Shown: positions 34,055 to 47,541, numbered from the stretch's first letter. The stretch: 64,000 bases of DNA from Pisolithus tinctorius (GCA_024663395.1 JANFAH010000001.1:2046001-2110000); one strand, 5' to 3'. A program made the numbers and translations. The notes: generated by a model from the letters alone, not told the origin.

Positions 34055-36125
34055 GTCTCTGCTGGCTGCTCGCCGTGGACGTGTCTCTGATTTAACTTAG
34101 GCATGAGCTGTTGGGGCCTCAGTTCCTTGGCAGTCAAGAGTCTGCTTAGACACAACGGTGACCTCGCACAAGTCTGTCTCAGATGTATACTATCTGTTCC
34201 TGGGGATACATCGTCGGCGGTTGCCGAATGAGGGCTGATTGTACATTAATTTATCTTGTTTTTGTGGGTTTGAATATCACGCCACGGTGTCAGTTTCGTG
34301 TGGCGCGTGCCGCGGAGGCAGCGCTCCGGCGTGGTAAACAAGGTGCCTGCCGGCGGCGCCGGCCATGTTCTAGTATTACACGTGTGAAGGGGTATAATGA
34401 GGATGATCCTGATCGGCAACGTGGTACTACCAACCATTGACTAATCGATGACAAACACACGACTTGATTGGTTGGAGGCATTCGCTTCATGTCCGTAGTG
34501 TAGGTGGATGAACGGAACGGCAATCGACCATCATTAAGCATCACACATTGAACGCCAGGACTGGAGCAAGAATTCTCACCGGGGTTGTAGTCGCGGAAAA
34601 GAAAATCACCTATCGAATCTGCGATGAAAGACAGGGAACGGGAACGAGAGTCGGTGATGTCGGGGGCCACGTCACAGAAATGAATTATCGCGACAGACAA
34701 CGTCGTCCTGATCCCTCATGGACATACCAGCCTAGCTGCGTTTCGAGCAGCACTCACAGGTCCAACGGCCGCCCAGTCACAACCTTCTAGCCCAAGCAAC
34801 CCCCCTGCGTTCCCTTCATTGCATCCTCGTGGCACCCGGGCCCCAGGCAGGCGCCACCAAATAATCATTGACGCCCCGACTACCAGTCTCGAATTTAGAT
34901 ATCGTCTCACCAATGTGGTCATCGACATCGGCAGTCGTGACCCAACCTCTCCGAATTCGACATGTCTCCCTCCCACTTGAACCCCCACTGCCCTCGCGAG
35001 CGCTTCTGCCTCGGCAGAGGCAACGTGGGCTGATGCAGTGGCCCATCGGACTCACACGGTTAGTCATCCGGGGATCCATTGGAGCATTATCGACCTATCG
35101 TCTAGTGACTGAAACGCTCGGTTGCTTTTTCTCGTCGGTGCTGTAACTTGCCTGTGTTACCCATTCACATTCTCTTATACGAACTTATATCACTTATTGA
35201 GGTATCTTCCATTCGGCAGAAGATGCATGTATGATCCAGATACTGTATGGAAGCTTAGTTAGGGCCATCAAGCCAATCGGCGCATGACAGCGTGTGCCTA
35301 TAAAGACCGGTACAAGTCTATTGTATGGATAAAGATACCGCAGCACTCTGCGCTGCACAGGCAGCCCTTGGTGAGCACGCCACGGCGGAGAAATGCTCAT
35401 GACCTATTCCCTTAGTCCTGATGGCCCTCATACTATAATCAACTCTTTTTTTTCTCACAGGACCGTCGTGATCGGGAGGAAGGGGATCGGGCGCGGCGAA
35501 GAGCCAAAGGGAAACCAGCACTGGATCATGAGCAGGAAGGACGTTATAGATGACGAAGACGCACTGTGAGTGTCTACTCTGACACCTCACTTGGCTGAAC
35601 CTATTGCTCATGCTTGCTCGAGATGGTAAAGAATCTAAGAAGCAAGGGGAATTAATTTAACAACCCCTCGATTATTACTTGAGCCCGATGGGTCCGGCGC
35701 AGAATCCCCGCAAGCTCTGTTTTTCCAACGTGTTCTGTCGATTTCTGCCATTTGTTGGAGTCCTCTACTCTGATTGAGTTATCCAACAGACGTCTCCATC
35801 GGGGATCACTGAACTCCACATAACAGAGTTTGTACTGAAATGTAATAGTATGCGACAAGTATACCCGAGGAAGGAGATCGTCACTCCGTTCGAGTGAACG
35901 TCTTGTCATAGGTGACCATGCTGACAGATGTTGCCAACTCATTATTACACTCAGTGACCGTGCCTAATAGAGCTCATGCCCGAGGTGTGGTAGCGGTGGG
36001 GGGATAAACGGAACAGCCCATCAACCATGTTGATCCAAAGCGGGGTCATGAAGCCGCGGGTATTTAATACCTTGTGAAGACTGGAGCAAAAACTTCAACT
36101 GCGTACTTCAACCATACCAGACTTT
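34055..36125. repeat. Duplicated 5' unit of P450 copy 2 with decayed ORF
   Basis: 34590-34870 is a broken copy of the unknown ORF at about 1730-2110, marked by agggaacgggaacgagag and gccacgtcacagaaa. 35330-35960 is similar to 39980-40720 upstream of copy 3, marked by cagcactctgcgctgcac and tgaccatgctgacagatgttgccaactc-type words (first part shown in copy 3 as caca ctgacagatgttgcc). The three P450 units therefore share the order ORF remnant, promoter region, P450. 34055-34580 shows nothing I recognise. Confidence 0.5.
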
Positions 36126-38334
36126 ATGGCAGTCGACATGGACCCAATCTCTATGCTCGTTCGCAGCTGTGCTGCGTTCTATCGCCTCGTTCGCTGTGCT
36201 TCTTTAATCGACGTAGCCACCGGGCTGGCGACCATATGGGCATTTTGTACGGCAATTTGGGCCACTCAGAAGAACTCCAGAACAACAAAACTAAGGGGTC
36301 CCAAGAGGACTAATCTGTTGTTTGGAGTGAGTACGGAGCTGTTTGGATCGCCTGATTCGGGGGCGATCTTCGAGGCATGGGCCAAGGAGTACGGTGTTGC
36401 CTATGAAATCCCTATGATGTGCGGGAAACAGAGGATCGTGCTTTGCGACCCGAAAGCGCTGGCATACCTCTTCTCCAGGGATACATGGTCGTACGCGGGC
36501 ATTCCGGGCGTTAAAGCGAGCATCGCACGGAGGGTACGTACGATTTCAGTGTTTATATGCTGCCATTATTCCCTCACTCCGGGATCTCCAGGTGGGAAAG
36601 GGGCTGATTTGGGCTGAAGGCGAGTCACACAGAAGGTATAGTCCTCCCCGGTTTAACACTTCGTCACGTCCCAATGAATGACCGTACTTTCAGGCAAAGA
36701 AGATCCATAGCACCTTCGTTCAATTCTACTGCCATCCGGAAGTTAAGCCCTGCCATCCATAAAGTTGTGGATAGGGTAAGCAAATGCAGTCGCTACACTT
36801 ATCCTGATCAAGTTTTCAGCGCTTTTTTTCGACAGCTCAAAGCAGCTTTGGAAGAAAGCATCGATGCGAACGGAGGCGAGAGTGTAGTCCTCGATGTCGA
36901 GAAATGGTACGTTATATAAATTCACTGACTGTTTAAGTGTCTTAACTCTACCACAGGGTGAACTATGTCTCGTACGTTCGTTTGCTATAATGTCTGGATG
37001 CGTTGTAATTTTTTCCAGCCTCGATTCTTTCGGGATTGCAGGTTTCTCCTACGACTTCGATTCTCTTGCTGGAAAACCAAACAGCATGATTTCGGTCCTC
37101 GACGATTTCGCAGCGCCGTCACCCCATCCCCTTTTGGATAATGCCGTGTTCCTGCTTTCCATCGTTTTTCCTATTGCTATGTATGTGCCGACCTGGCGGA
37201 ACAAGATGCTTGACAAGCTCCGGGGGCGAATGTCTGAGATTTGTGACAAGTTGGTCGACAACGCCATAAAGGAGAAGGAAGGCGCATCAAATGAACAAAC
37301 TTCCACGATCGGTTTGCTGCGTACGCTACCGTGGTCATTTAGTTGTGTCCTTCTAACTAACGTGTCGATCAGTGAATGCAGAAGATGAAGATTCTGGAAA
37401 ACGCATCGTTCGAGAGGAAGTCTTGGCGCAGGTGAGATGATTATGATTTATTCTGATGGCGTCAACTCAGTTAGACTGCTCCCCCACAGATAAGTACGTT
37501 AATTTTCGCATCCTATGAAACTACAGCAAGTAAGTATCGTTGAATGTGATGTTAATTTGTCCTGTTATAACGAGATCGTCCCTTTTAGTCGCCATGACAT
37601 GGGCGTTGCTCGAACTCGCTCGGTACCCAGATATTCAAAATAAACTTCGCAAAGAACTTTTGTCTTTCGGTGGAGAGCCCTCATACGACGAGCTTACCAC
37701 TGGTCTCCCTTACCTCGACGCCATAGTGCAGGAGACCCTCCGCCTTCACCCAGCTGTCCAAGACTTGGTACGCGAGGTACGTAGATATGTACAAATTCAC
37801 GTTTGGCGCTTATCTTGATTTATTCCCTGCACAGGCAAATGAAGACGACGTCATCCCTCTATCTGAGCCAGTGCGGACAAAGTCTGGTGAAGTGGTTGAC
37901 AGTATAGCTATCGAACGCGGCACCGAGATTGGCATATCTATTTCCTGCATGAACCGCTCCGAGGCGATCTGGGGTCCAGACGCTAAAGTTTTTAGACCAG
38001 AACGATGGTTAGAAGCAGACGGCATAACAAAGAAAGCTCAAGAGGTGAAGGGATACCGGCATTTGCTCACATTTGGTGATGGTCCGAGGTCTTGTATTGG
38101 AAAAATGTTTGCTGTTGCTGAGATCAAGGTATGTGTTTATCTTGCGAGGTGCAGTACTTACCACAATCAATTTCACAGACGATGCTTACAATGGTAGTCA
38201 AGAACTTTGTGCTGGAGATGAAGGACGGGCCAGATACAAAATTCGAAATAATCAGGGGAATCGCATTGAGGCCCAAGATTGCAGGAGAAGATGGGATCAA
38301 GATGCCACTGAGGGTTAGGCCGTACAAAGGCTAA
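36126..38334 (+). CDS. Cytochrome P450, copy 2
   Basis: The gene has the same exon pattern as copy 1, with each junction at the homologous codon and phase and each intron GT-AG. Key motifs are present: I-helix Ala-Ser-Tyr-Glu-Thr-Thr-Ala, ExxR as Glu-Thr-Leu-Arg, Arg-Pro-Glu-Arg-Trp, and heme loop Phe-Gly-Asp-Gly-Pro-Arg-Ser-Cys-Ile-Gly. The start at 36126 adds four residues before an internal Met that aligns with the first Met of copy 3, so 36138 is an equally good start. No stop or frameshift is seen. It is presumably an ER monooxygenase of the same family as copies 1 and 3; substrate unknown. Confidence 0.92.
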
Positions 38335-39980
38335 AGGTGGAGCTTCACTCGACTCTAGTAGCGTACAGGCTTGGTTCAGCCCTGTTACAGAAAGTGGCGG
38401 AGCTCGCTGCTTGATGAGTGTCTCTCGCAACAGATTATTGGTATTTTTCCTAGGCTTATATGTAGGACAAAATTTGAAATGAAGTACGAAGTGTAACCTG
38501 TAAAACGAAACAAAACTTGGCTCGAGCCATACTTGATTATATTTCAAGTTGAGTGCCACGTTAAATGTCGATTTAAATCCCCAAAAACCTGTTGCGCACA
38601 GCAGATTTTGGAGGTTTAGGACAGACTTTAAAGCAGCAAGATGTCAATCCTATGCTTGGGATATAAGTTGTCATCTGGGAGGAGTTAAGATATCAAGTCG
38701 GCCGAACGTTGAACCTCTGGTGACAATTTCAAGTATGTGCAAGCATATCGTGACGGTCTGAATACGTAGTGACGGTCTAAGTACACGAACAAAAATAAAA
38801 TATCGCCTTCGCGTATGGATGCTGTCTATATTTCAAGTTTTGTTTGCATCCATGCATTCGTGCGGACCTCACCTTCCTTCTACCCATACCGCGGTCCAGA
38901 CAAGGCTTGAACATTATTCGTCGGTAATTTTAACCCTCACACAAATACTACTGTTCCCCACCACCCAACCGTGATTCACCCACAAGTCGGCGGTCACAGT
39001 TGGTCGCACCTGCTGGATTCACCTTCCGCTCGGCAGCCTACTCAAAGTACAGGAAACGCACTGAAACCTGCACCTGTTGTTGAAACTCCGCCAGAGCAGC
39101 GTGACTTGTCAACGAACCCGCCGACTTGTTGAGATATTCAGAATCTTCACAATTGTGCTCGTGGAAGTTTGCACACGCAGGTGTAGCATATAAACTAAGG
39201 TTTACCAACCAATTTATTTATTTGTTGAGTTTCGAGTCCTCCAGAACAAGTGCCGACTTGTGGGTAAATTATGGGTGGTAGAGGATAGTAGTGACGCTAG
39301 TGAGCAAGCGGTGTTGGAAAAGGTGTCGGAGTTTGAAGCCTCAGTGGACGTTCCTTCAACCCACTCGTGTAACCGGAACTGGCTCAGATTGTTGAAGTCC
39401 AGGGGATTCGTGTTGTCGATAACTTGATATGGGGTTGCTACTTACGGGTGTTCTAGGTGTCTATGTCCAAACGTAGCTTGCAAACTCAAGTACCCATCTT
39501 CGGCACCACACCCATGATGCGTTGACCGAGCACCTCGATTCATGCGATCCACGTGTCTCGCATCATCCCCCGTCGTTGAAAAATGCTCATCCAACTTGTG
39601 ATGGTCGATTTTCGGTGTGCACGACACGCCTTCGATGACAGCGTAAATACATCCATCGCTACGTATTGTACTGAAGAATATCCCATTTTACAGGAGACGT
39701 GGCATTCCCCATCATGTACCCCAACTTACATTCGAGTCCTTCAGGTCCGCTGTGTTGTACTTGTCGCCACTCCATTTACAAATTGGCATTGGTGACCTGA
39801 AAGCTTCACTAGAGCATTCCGGTCATTGTAGTTGAACAGCGTATTGGTGGTCCCAGTTTCTGGTGGATTTGAAAGTCGACGAAGTGACTGTTGAGGCTTT
39901 CGAACGTCTCGGGGTGTTCGATGCCATTGTACGCGAGATTTCGATTTCGAGAGATTTGCTAACAAAGATAATTCCAAGTT
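38335..39980. other. Intergenic, no gene recognised
   Basis: About 1.6 kb lies between P450 copy 2 and the 5' unit of copy 3. Only short ORFs occur and none resembles a known protein. Some inverted words (cccacaagtcgg at 38978 and gacttgtgggtaa at 39253) are present but do not define an element. Confidence 0.4.
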
Positions 39981-41012
39981 AATCGTGGCAATAAAGATAC
40001 TGCAGCACTCTGCGCTGCACGGGGAACGTTTGGCGAGCATGCCATGGCAAAGAAATGGACACGGCCCATTCATTCCCTTAGTTTCGGTGGTCCTAACACT
40101 GTTAACCGCGTTTTCCTTTGTCTACAGGACAGTTGGGAATGGGAGGAAGGGGATTGGGTGCGGTGAGGAACTGTAGGCACGGAGCAGGGAAATCTGTTGG
40201 AGGGCCAGATGATGAGAAAGACGGTGGTTATAGAAGACGAGGATACCCTGTGAGTTTCTACTCTGACTCCTCATTCGGCTGCTTTTGGTTGCGTGGAGGT
40301 GTCGAGTGTGACAAGGATCTAGATGGCAGGAGGAATTTTTCCAGCACTACTCGATTATGACTTGAGCCGCCCAGTCCTGTGTCGAAGCAAGAACATTGAC
40401 CCCTTCACTGACTCTGTGGGAGGAGTGCAGTAACCTATGTTCTTATTTGTCCTCCTACAACCTTGCAGGCAAAGATCGTTGTCTCTTTCTGCCATTTGTG
40501 GGAAGGATCACTACCTACCCTAACTGAGTTCTACAACGCAAGTGTCCATTTGGAGATCACTGAACTCTATACAACAGATTCCGTTAGTCAGGTGACCAGA
40601 GTAAGATTCTATGTGGAATTTCAATAGTATATCCGAGGAAAGAGAAAACTCCTCCATTCAGGTGAGCGTCTCACCGTAGGCGGTGACCACACTGACAGAT
40701 GTTGCCAACTCATTGTTCCGCTCAGTGACGGTCGATAGCGGGTACGGCTTCAATGTTACGATGACTCCCTGCGTGCTGCAGTCCGCTCAGTGGTTTCAAC
40801 TCGATTATATCTGTTTTGGCCGCAGACTTCGCTTCTTCTTCTTAATAATTTGTATGCTGTTAAGACTAATGCCTCCGGCGTGGGGGGGATAAACGGCACA
40901 GCCGTCAACCATGTTGGTCCAAAGAGGGGTCATTATACCGCAGGTATTTAACACGTTGCGATGACTAGAGCAGGGACTCCGTTCGCATCCCTCAACCTAC
41001 TCCGCGCCCGAT
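39981..41012 (+). repeat. Duplicated 5' unit of P450 copy 3
   Basis: This segment is similar to 35330-36125 upstream of copy 2. It includes cagcactctgcgctgcac (40005), the ctgacagatgttgcc word (40693) and the final taaacgg.acagcc...catgttg segment (40888-40915), which matches 36005-36032. It presumably contains the P450 promoter. No intact ORF. Confidence 0.55.
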
Positions 41013-43224
41013 ATGGATCCAATGCCTACCCTCGTTCGCAGCTATGTTACGTGTCAAGACCTCGTTCGCTCTGCCTCTTTAATCGACATAGCCACTGGGC
41101 TGGTTGCCGTATGGGCACTACGTGTGGCAATCCGGACCATTCGGAAGAAATCGAGAACGACAAAACTAAGGGGACCAAAGAGCACTAGTCTGTTGTTTGG
41201 AGTGGGTAAAGAGTTGTTCGAGTCGCCTGATTCGGGAGCCATGTTCGAGGCATGGTCCAAAGAGTATGGCGTGGTATATGAAATTCCTATGATATGCGGA
41301 CAAAAGAGGATCATACTCTGCGACCCGAAAGCAGCAGCATACCTCTTTGCTAGAGATACATGGTCGTACGTGGGCATTCCGGGGTTCAAAGCGGTAATCG
41401 CACGGAGGGTACGTACGATTTCAGTATTTATATGCTTCCGTGGTTCCCTTATCCTGGGATCTTTAGGTAGGAAAGGGACTGAATTGGGCTGAAGGCGAGT
41501 CACACAGAAGGTATAGTCCTCCCTGGTCTAGCGCTTCGCCACGTCCCAATGCTGGATTATCACTTTCAACTTTCAGGCAGAGAAGATCCATAGCGCCTTC
41601 CTTCAATTCTACTGCCATTCGAAAGTTAAGCCCCACCATACATCAAACCGTGGATAGAGTAAGCAAACGCAGTTAATATGCCTGTCTCAACCAAGTTCTC
41701 AGCATCTGCTTCTGGCAGCTTAAGGCAGCTTGGCAAGCAAGCATTGATGTGAATGGAGGCGAGAGTGTTGTCCTTGATGTTACGAAATGGTACGCTATAT
41801 AGGATACACTGACTGTTTACATGTCTTATCTTTGCCACAGGATGAACTATGTCTCGTGCGTTCGTTTGCTATAACATTCTGAAAGCCTTGTAATTCTTTT
41901 CAGCCTCGATTCTTTTGGTTCTGCAGGTTTCTCCTACGACTTCGGTTCCCTTGATGGAAAACCAAATAGCATGATTTCGGTCCTCGACGCATTTGGTGCG
42001 CTCTCACCCCGCACCCTTTTGGATAATGTCGTGTCCTTGCTTTCCTTCATTTTTCCCATGGCGATGAATGTGCCAACCTGGCGGAATAAGATGCTTGACA
42101 AGCTCCGGGAACAAATGTCAGAGATTTGTGAGATGTTGGTAGATAACGCCACAAAGGAGAGGGGAAGCACGTCAAATGAACAAGTTTCTACAATCGGTTT
42201 ACTACGTACGCCACCATGGCCATATAGTTGTGTCCCATTGACCAGCATGTCGATCAATGAAGGCAGAAGATGAAGGTTCTGGAAAACGTATCGTTCGAGA
42301 GGAAGTCTTGGCGCAAGTGAGAGAATGATCATTTTTCTGATGGCGTCAGACTTACTCAAGCTGCTGCTCAACAGCTAAGCACGTTAATTTTTGCGTCCTA
42401 CGAAACTACGGCAAGTGCGCACTGTCACAATGGTGCTAGTTTGTCCTCTATAATGAGATTATCACTTGTAGTTACCATGACATGGGCGTTGGTGGAACTC
42501 GCACGGCACCCGAATATTCAAACTAAACTTCGCGAGGAACTTTCGTCATTCGGCAGAGAACCCTTATACGATGAGCTTACCACTGGTCTCCCCTACCTCG
42601 ACGCCATAGTGCAGGAGACCCTCCGCCTTCACCCAGCCGTCCCAGAATTGATACGCCAAGTACGTAGACTTGTACAAACTCGCGTTTAGCACTTAACTTG
42701 ATTTACTTCTCGTATAGGCAGATGAAGATGATATCATCCCTCTATCAGAGCCTGTGCGAGCCAAATCCGGTGAAGTGATTGACAGCATAGCCGTCGAACG
42801 CGGGACGGTGTTTGTTATATCTACTTCCTATATGAACCGCTCCGAGGCGATCTGGGGTCCGGACGCTAAAGTGTTCAGACCTGATCGATGGATAGAAGCG
42901 GACGGTGTAACGAAGAAAGCTCAAGAGGTGAAGGGACACCGGCATTTGTTTTCGTTCGGTGATGGTCCAAGGTCCTGTATTGGAAAACTGTTTGCCGTTG
43001 CTGAAGTCAAGGTATGTGTTTATCTGGCAAGAGGTGCAATGCTCATCGAGGGAAACTTGATGTTGCAGACGGTACTTTCCGTGGTGGTCAAGAACTTCGT
43101 GCTCGAGATGAGGGACGGGCCGGACACGAAAGTCGAGATAACCAGGGGGCTTACACTAAGGCCCAAGGTTGCAGGAGAAGCTGGCATCAAGGTACCATTG
43201 AGGGTTAGGCAATACAGAGGCTGA
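41013..43224 (+). CDS. Cytochrome P450, copy 3, with an altered splice acceptor
   Basis: The exon pattern matches copies 1 and 2. The anchor helix, I-helix Ala-Ser-Tyr-Glu-Thr-Thr-Ala, ExxR (Glu-Thr-Leu-Arg), Arg-Pro-Asp-Arg-Trp and heme loop Phe-Gly-Asp-Gly-Pro-Arg-Ser-Cys-Ile-Gly are intact. At the intron before the Lys-Ala-Glu-Asp-Glu exon the acceptor that is gaccag/gatcag in copies 1 and 2 reads gatcaa (42251-42256). An upstream ag (42244-42245) can replace it in frame, leaving a 40 nt intron and adding about four residues. The exon before the next donor ends caa instead of cag. The gene is probably still functional, with weaker splicing. The substrate is not known. Confidence 0.87.
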
Positions 43225-44980
43225 AGATGTGGCTTCACTCAACCCTAGCATAGGCCCTTGGTTCTGTCTTGCTACAAGAGGCAGTTCACAGAGGTGCTCT
43301 GTGCATCCCTCTCGGTCTCGTGCAACTTGATATTTGAAATAATTACCAGCCATTCTTTTTATCTTTATCGATCAGTGGTCGTCAAAGATAACCGTGTTTC
43401 GACTAGGTCATCCCGATGGAACATAGTTCAACCTTCAACCTCTGGATTGCGGAAGCCAAGGTCAGTAGAAGAGTGGCTTTGACACGTTCCATGCCGCTAT
43501 ATTTGCCTACCTTCATGACGATGCACCAAACATTAAGGACCTGGACAACGGGCAGTGATGCTCACAGATCAGTGAGCTCGGATTTCGCATCAAGTGCAGC
43601 AACTCGACGACAATCCAACACATATGAAGTTCAACCGTGGTGCAACATTGGTATTTCATGTTTCACGTTTGTGGTCTTCGTCAAGAGTAGTCGTTGGCCC
43701 GGTATCTAGAATCATTGCCGGTACTACAGCAGCTTCTCGATTTTCTGTAGCCTATGTTAACCGGTATTGCTGTTAAAGGATATCGGTCTGGGAAGCAGAG
43801 GGAATTAGCTCTGTGATGCGAATCACTCTGGCAGGGCACTTTCGTGTTTCATATCTCCAATTTCTGTCGTGTACGCTAACAGTATACATGGGTATAGCGT
43901 TACATAGCTTTACAATGTTTATATAAAGCCATTACAATGGTGAACCCAAGCAAGGCCAATGGAAAATCAAGGAATATCAAGGTATAAGGACAGTAGTGAT
44001 GAATATCCATCATTAGGACATAGAAGAACACGTCGCCCTTCGTTTCAGCTAGCCCCACAGCAGCCGAGTTTGCGTAGATAGAGTTTGACGTCGAGCGGAA
44101 GTTCTAAGCCTCCCTCACTCTAGTACTAGACTGTAAACACCGTGGCCGTCTCTTCGCTACAATCAATTCCGTCTGTCCCAGGGGCTCTCGAAGTTTCGCG
44201 CACAATACCAATGAACACTTTCGTGCGACGTCAGTAGTGGGAGACAAAACATTTGAGCGCTAGGTGGAGCTGTAATCACAAATTACCAGAAGCTGTGGAG
44301 GCTTCTAGAGATCTTCAACTATACAAGGATCGCAACGTTGAGATATCCTTTGAATGGTACTCGTGTAGTCTATGAGGCACTTAGTCAGACAACGCTTATA
44401 CTACACGCTCGTGACTGTATCTCACTTCCCTGGTGTTGAATTTATAACCCGAGTACGCAGACGTTGTGTAGAATCGCACTTCCACTTCATTCCAAATTCT
44501 GTCACGCAAACCACCGGACGAGGAAGATGAGGGAAAGGAATCGACTCCACCTTTACCCTCGTGAATAACCTCTAGGGATGCAGGTCGCTAGTCACGGCCC
44601 AAAGATGGCTTGATAGCTAATGGTTTCTTTTTCGTACCGTAGCGCAACCCGAGACCCGCCCGAATGCTGCGAAGATGACACGGAGAGTAATGTCCATTCC
44701 ATGTTGTTGTACGCCCACCTAACCAAATGTAACTTCTCATTGCCTAACATCATATATTTGACACGAATTCGCCCTTTGAAGTAGACATACATGGAAGAAC
44801 CATTAAAGTGACAAAGTGTTTACAGAAAAGTTACATAGATGCTTGCACGAATCACTAAATCAATTTGACTCATTAGAGACCGGGACGCGTGATCCATTTA
44901 CACGACCGTCAACGACCTCCCCTAAGTAGTGAGACTGAATCAGGCTCACACCATACGGTTGAATAAAGCAACATACATCT
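43225..44980. other. Intergenic region between convergent P450 copies 3 and 4
   Basis: The first ~600 bp (to about 43830) is the duplicated 3' flank related to 25130-25640. From ~43830 to 44980 I see no gene. The 66-aa open frame at 44592-44792 (minus) has no recognisable feature. Confidence 0.45.
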
Positions 44981-46704
44981 TCAGCCTTCGTATGGCATAA
45001 TTCTCAATGGCACCTTGATACCACTTTCTCCTGCAATCTTAGGCCTCAAAGTAATTCCCCTGGTTATCTCGACTCTCGTATCCGGCCCGTCCCTCATCTC
45101 GAGCACGAAATTCTTGACTACTACCGTAAGCATCGTCTGTAAAATTGAATTGGGTGAGCACTACACCTCGCAAGATAAACACATACTTTGATCTCAGCAA
45201 CAGCAAACCATTTTCCAAGACAAGTCCTCGGACCATCACCAAACGTGAGCAAGTGCCGGAAACCCTTCACCTCCTGAGCTTTCTTCGTTACGCCACCCGC
45301 TTCCAACCACCGATCAGGTCTGAACACTTTGGCATCCGGACCCCAAATCGCCTCCGAGCGCTTCATGCAGAAAACAGATATGCCAACCTCCGTTCCGCGT
45401 TCGACAGCTATGCTGTCGACCACTTCACCGGACTTGGTTCGCACGGGTTCTGACAAAGGGATCACGTCGTCTTCATCTGCCTATACGAGAAAGAAAATCA
45501 GGCCAAGTGCAAAATGGGGGATGTATCTGCGTACCCGACGAATCCAGTCTTGGCCAGCTGGGTAAAGGCGGAGAGCCTCCTGCACTATGGCATCGAGGTA
45601 AGGGAGACCAGTGGTGAATTGGTTGTACGAGGGTTCTCCACCGAAAGACAAAAGTTCTTCGCGGAGTTTAGTTTGAATATCCGGGTGCCGTGCGAGTTCG
45701 AGTAACGCCCATGTCATGGTGACTACAAATGATGATCTCGTTATAACAGGAAAAACTAACAACACTGGGACGGTCCGTACTTGCCGTAGTTTCATAGGAC
45801 GCAAGAATCAATGTGCTGATCTGTTGGGGAGCAGCTTTGAGTAAGCCGACGCTATCATAACAAATCATAGTTCTCTTGCCTGTGCCAAGACTCCCTCCAG
45901 AGTGATACGTTTGCCAGTATCTTCGTCTTCTGCCCTAGCTGATCAACATATTAGTTATGGAGAGAGAAATACCGACTACGTCAGCGTACGCAGCAAACCG
46001 ATCGCAGAATTTTGTTCACTTGACGCGCCTTCATTATTGACCGATATATCACAAACCTCCAACATTCGCCCGCAGAGCTTGTCAAGTGTCTTGTTCCGCC
46101 AGGTTGGCACATTCATAGCGATAGGAAAAACGAAGGAAATCAGGGACACAGCATTATCCAAAACGGTGTGGAGCGAGGACGCTCCGAAAGCGTCAAGGAC
46201 TGAAATCATGGTGTTTGGTTTTCCATCGAGAGAGCCGAAGTCGTGGGAGAAACTTGCAAACCCAACAGAATCGAGACTGAAGATAATTAAATGGCTTCTA
46301 GAATGCTACAGGGCGAAGAACAGAACGTACGATAAATAATTCATCCTGTAGTGAAGTCGAGACACTTGAATGGTTTCAAATGTATTGTAGAACTTACCAT
46401 TTCTGAACATCTAGGACAACGCTTCCGCCTCCGTTCGCATCAATATTTGCCTCCCAAGCTGCTTTCACCTGTCAGAAAACCCTAAGGACTTGATTGAGAT
46501 AAGCGTAAATTGCGTCGCTTACCCTATGCACGCTCTTATAGATAAGAAGGCTTAACTTTTGAATGGCAGAGGAATTAAACGAAGGGGCTAGGGATCTTCG
46601 TTGTCTGATAACCCCGCGTTGGTACGAATGCAGCATTACAAAAACCGGGGGGTGCTATACCTTCGGTGTGACTCGCCCTCGGCCCAAAGCAGTCCCTTTC
46701 CTAC
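44981..46704 (-). pseudogene. Cytochrome P450, copy 4, lacking exon 1
   Basis: Reverse-strand copy of the same P450. The second exon (ending near 46661) through the last exon (stop at 44983-44981) can be aligned with copies 1-3, including the heme loop Phe-Gly-Asp-Gly-Pro-Arg-Thr-Cys-Leu-Gly and ExxR (Glu-Ala-Leu-Arg). The sequence upstream of the first intron acceptor (above ~46800) has no exon 1. The 5' flank (about 46860-47310) is homologous to that of copy 1 and runs almost directly into intron 1, so a deletion removed the membrane anchor and about 130 residues. The mid-gene exon near 46020-46060 is also missing about nine codons relative to copies 2 and 3. It cannot make a normal P450. 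Confidence 0.85.
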
Positions 46705-47541
46705 CTAGAGATCCCAGGGTCGGGGAATCATGGAAGAATACTGAAGTCACCGTATCAAGATATATGTATTCTTGTCGTCGGGCGCCCGAAAGTTAACACA
46801 TGTCTGTTGTTAACCACCGAGCACTGCTGGGTGTACAAATGTCGGGAAAAACGTAGGGGGGTCATCGTAGCATTTATCTTCAGAACTGGAACGGTAGGAC
46901 AGCGCGGTCACCACCTGCGATAAAGCACTCACCCGACCGGAAGGTTGTCGGGTACATCCGCGTGAAATCCGTTGAACAGAGTTCTACACCTTCCAAATAG
47001 GGACTTACGCCGTAGAGCTCATCCCGGGGGGATCAGTCTTTGGACCTTTCCACGCGGGACGCATTTTGGGGTTGCGAGAAGGCTGTAGAGGAACGGAAGA
47101 AAGGAGAGCATATGGGGATGGCCGCACCAAGGCACGGAAGGGTTCCAGATGCCTACTGCAACCGGCGGCTGCATAGCACAAGTATTACAAGTGGCCACGT
47201 GCTCTGTTCGTCATTGGTTACCATTGCCGCTTTCAAGTTAGTTTGGCAGCGAGGCTGTAGGGGAGAGATAAAGGTAAAACGTATGAGGTGTTACCGCATT
47301 TCAAGTCTAGTTGCACCGAGACAGTGGATTCATATTAATTTTGCTGTGCCCCGGAGTCAGGCAGCTCAAGTAATGATCGTGTAGTGTTAAAACAATTCCT
47401 CCTGTTCCTAGATTCCTTACCATACCCGAGATCTCGGCAACCGAAAGCAACAGATTCAACCAAGTGATGGGTTGGAATAGGGGCTCACAGTGCATAGACG
47501 CATCACCGTCCCCCAAATCCTTCGTTCACCGGTCGGCCTCA
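46705..47541 (-). repeat. Orphan 5' flank of P450 copy 4
   Basis: The reverse complement aligns in order with 22083-22450 (5' flank of copy 1) and, further out (47219-47500), with 2700-3072 left of the KDZ element. Here the two halves are contiguous. This shows the uninterrupted arrangement that existed at copy 1 before the KDZ insertion. Confidence 0.65.

Noticed and set aside
44592..44792. 66-aa minus-strand frame between P450 copies 3 and 4
   Set aside because: Short, isolated and without recognisable features.
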